Position numbers and translations under genes: made by a program. Under the pieces are notes generated by a model that did no database searches, had not been told where the DNA came from, and saw only the letters and a program-made list of their open reading frames with translations. A DNA stretch of 34,210 nucleotides from Secundilactobacillus folii. Its GTDB lineage: Bacteria; Bacillota; Bacilli; Lactobacillales; Lactobacillaceae. The stretch is taken from NCBI RefSeq assembly GCF_009720675.1, contig NZ_WNJO01000018.1:1-34210 (forward strand), given 5' to 3'. Of the stretch, positions 33,801 to 34,210 are shown one piece after another; position 1 is the first letter of the stretch, and every line of letters starts with the position of its first letter.

Positions 33801-34210
33801 AGGCTAACCCGAACTACACGTTCAGTGCCAGTGACTTCATTGGTGGGACATACACCATTAATCCATTAGGTACTACGCCAGATGATAAAACAACTGAAGT
33901 TACTGTTAACGATCAAACGATCACCTATGGTGATGACACACCAACGTTTACCGTTACTTACGGTGACAAGGTGGTCAACCATGTTGCCTTAACGAATGCG
34001 GACTTTACATTTGATGGCAGTGCTACGATTCCAACGAATGTGGGCACTTACCAAGTTGCATTGAATGCTGATGCCATTTCTCGGATCGAAAAAGCTAACC
34101 CGAACTACACGTTCAGTGCTAGTGACTTCATTGGTGGGACTTATACCATTAATCCATTAGCCACTGATCCGAAGGATGCAGAGACCAAAGTTACAGTTAA
34201 CGATCAAGCG
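30821..34210 (+). CDS. Large MBG/MucBP-type cell-surface protein, incomplete at the window edge
   Basis: The first 1130 codons of a secreted surface protein; the frame is still open at the last base. GAGGGGGAG lies 6 nt before the ATG. Residues 27-35 (KMFKAGKHW) match the KxYKxGKxW-type signal (F for Y), followed by a hydrophobic stretch and probable cleavage after GHA (residue 58). Residues about 60-225 are a Ser/Thr/Ala-rich stalk, likely glycosylated. Residues about 296-363 (TYTVTYTYKDGNGNTL...LQYYF) look like a MucBP repeat. From about 400 on come MBG-type beta repeats (pattern xxxKVYGxxDPxLT...NVGTYTITGT...NYDLTF..GTLTITP), ending in 97-residue tandem copies. It probably mediates adhesion to mucus or matrix. 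A C-terminal LPxTG anchor would lie outside the window. Confidence 0.88.
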   Translation, partial: MNVHFGFKQHFDRKRLEAFGDKKEHYKMFKAGKHWLYAGIFLLSMSAGLISSETIGHADTSAEDQTSDTTASSSESSHVAVLRSSTSGNSDATSDTATSSSSAADTSATTATSSTATSSASSSSATLAASTAESKSNSAASTTGTSKASGASSSSATSSKTTSQASSASEANVNSIESTAPLSSAGLSSTENSVSSGASSDGLKSTATGSSGEVASVAATAATSQKSALKFMTMSQASLNLADTNLTLNQIKTATTGLTHDELVNFLETYNAESKAKGGTIYVLDDNDQLIQVTNKAATYTVTYTYKDGNGNTLAPSKTLSGAISDTTLLQQPVYVAGYQIDMDKTQIAFVADASASLQYYFSNLGGLTTATNMEQFLNAMFDSFRGNNVNETGTFNYVYKKSSASITPNNQTITVGDPVPALSTFVSKVVDDSGNTLDKSLVSSPDYASIDGKTPGTYKINLEYFNSATAEYIIGQATLTVKAQLATASINDSTITYGDDSNGTYTFNVTENGPTVSGLNAADFTITDQSGAAPVLSGSGHLNAGTYTVKLSASGLAKFAAVGGYDMTKLGAITGKLTVNPKPVALTLQTIHRTYTGSLITDFTGTIPSGVFLAGDKINYTITAGSQTKKAINAGTYMLSFNNGTNSNYVISPVSGWLVIDKADATVTIKDASKVFGSSDPSFTVTVSGVKGNDTLKYTISRESGESVGTYSITGTDAATDNLNYDVTFGKGIFTITPQATDPNQATDQVTVSKVNLVYGQAVPTLTLQAGSDKISLAGVTYSNSDFVFTDANGNVVASPTNAGTYTATLSTAKQQEIIKANPNYSLTAANFIAGTVTITKAPVTVQVNNQTKVYGEADPILTATEIGKVGQDSLIYKLIRLAGENVGTYTITGTSLSTDNPNYDLTFVPGTLTITPLQTTPGDETTEVSVNNQTITFGDATPTFTVAYGDEVVNHVELTNADFTFDGSATIPTNVGTYQVALNADAIAAIEKANPNYTFSASDFIGGTYTINPLGTTPDDKTTEVTVNDQTITYGDDTPTFTVTYGDKVVNHVALTNADFTFDGSATIPTNVGTYQVALNADAISRIEKANPNYTFSASDFIGGTYTINPLATDPKDAETKVTVNDQA
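33599..34210 (+). repeat. Tandem 291-bp (97-codon) repeats in the surface protein gene
   Basis: Copies begin at about 33599, 33890 and 34181 (the third is cut by the window edge). The period is exactly 291 nt: the E/K codon before V(S/T)VN lies at 33605, 33896 and 34187. Copies 1 and 2 share a 53-nt identical run (33701-33753 and 33992-34044) including silent sites, pointing to recent duplication or gene conversion. Confidence 0.85.

Noticed and set aside
1-34210. CRISPR arrays, tRNA and rRNA genes, prophage or defence genes
   Set aside because: No spaced direct repeats, cloverleaf-like segments, rRNA sequence or recognisable phage/defence proteins were seen by eye.

Overview
This 34.2 kb window looks like the chromosome of a lactic acid bacterium of the family Lactobacillaceae. 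The signs are strong AGGAGG-type ribosome binding sites with frequent TTG/GTG starts, a KxYKxGKxW-type surface-protein signal with MBG/MucBP-like domains, an ISLre2-type insertion sequence, and a lysine operon of the acetylated diaminopimelate type. I cannot fix the genus from sequence alone. No rRNA, tRNA, CRISPR or prophage genes are visible.

Layout. 0-3.4 kb: small unrelated units (histidine phosphatase, GNAT acetyltransferase, a winged-helix regulator divergent from a lysine-rich lipoprotein). 3.5-7.7 kb: carB and carA on the minus strand, overlapping by 8 nt. They have a short CarB C-terminus and ARG-box-like sites next to the promoter, so they are probably the arginine-linked carbamoyl-phosphate synthase. 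8.2-10.5 kb: two small conserved-looking genes with an IS of 1550 bp between them. The IS has clear inverted repeats, a perfect 9-bp target duplication and an amber codon in its transposase. 10.6-13.5 kb: a class I aminotransferase and an amino-acid permease, divergently transcribed across a region full of CTGAATAT half-sites. 14-15.4 kb: aspartate ammonia-lyase. 15.5-17.4 kb: a GcvH-like lipoyl carrier divergent from a lipoate-protein ligase and a linked unknown gene.

17.4-28.0 kb is the centre of the window: a complete aspartate-to-lysine pathway in two divergent transcription units. lysC-dapF run on the minus strand from an ordinary promoter. lysA-dapH-dapL-dapA-dapB-patA-asd run on the plus strand behind a lysine riboswitch (L box) with an intrinsic terminator. 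A probable extra promoter with an operator-like repeat precedes asd, whose product is also needed for threonine and methionine. Together LysC, Asd, DapA, DapB, DapH, PatA, DapL, DapF and LysA cover every step from aspartate to lysine and supply meso-diaminopimelate on the way. Aspartase upstream interconverts aspartate and fumarate, and the second aminotransferase is a paralogue of PatA.

28.3-30.1 kb: recQ. 30.1-30.8 kb: an AT-rich gene-free stretch. 30.8 kb to the end: a large cell-surface protein with a serine-rich stalk and MBG-type repeats, including 97-residue tandem copies that are almost identical at the DNA level. Its reading frame is still open at the window edge.

No clearly new multi-gene system was found. 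The parts most worth following are the shared operator family of the aminotransferase/permease pair, the GcvH-like/LplA/unknown cluster, the split regulation of lysine synthesis, and the repeat expansion in the surface protein.
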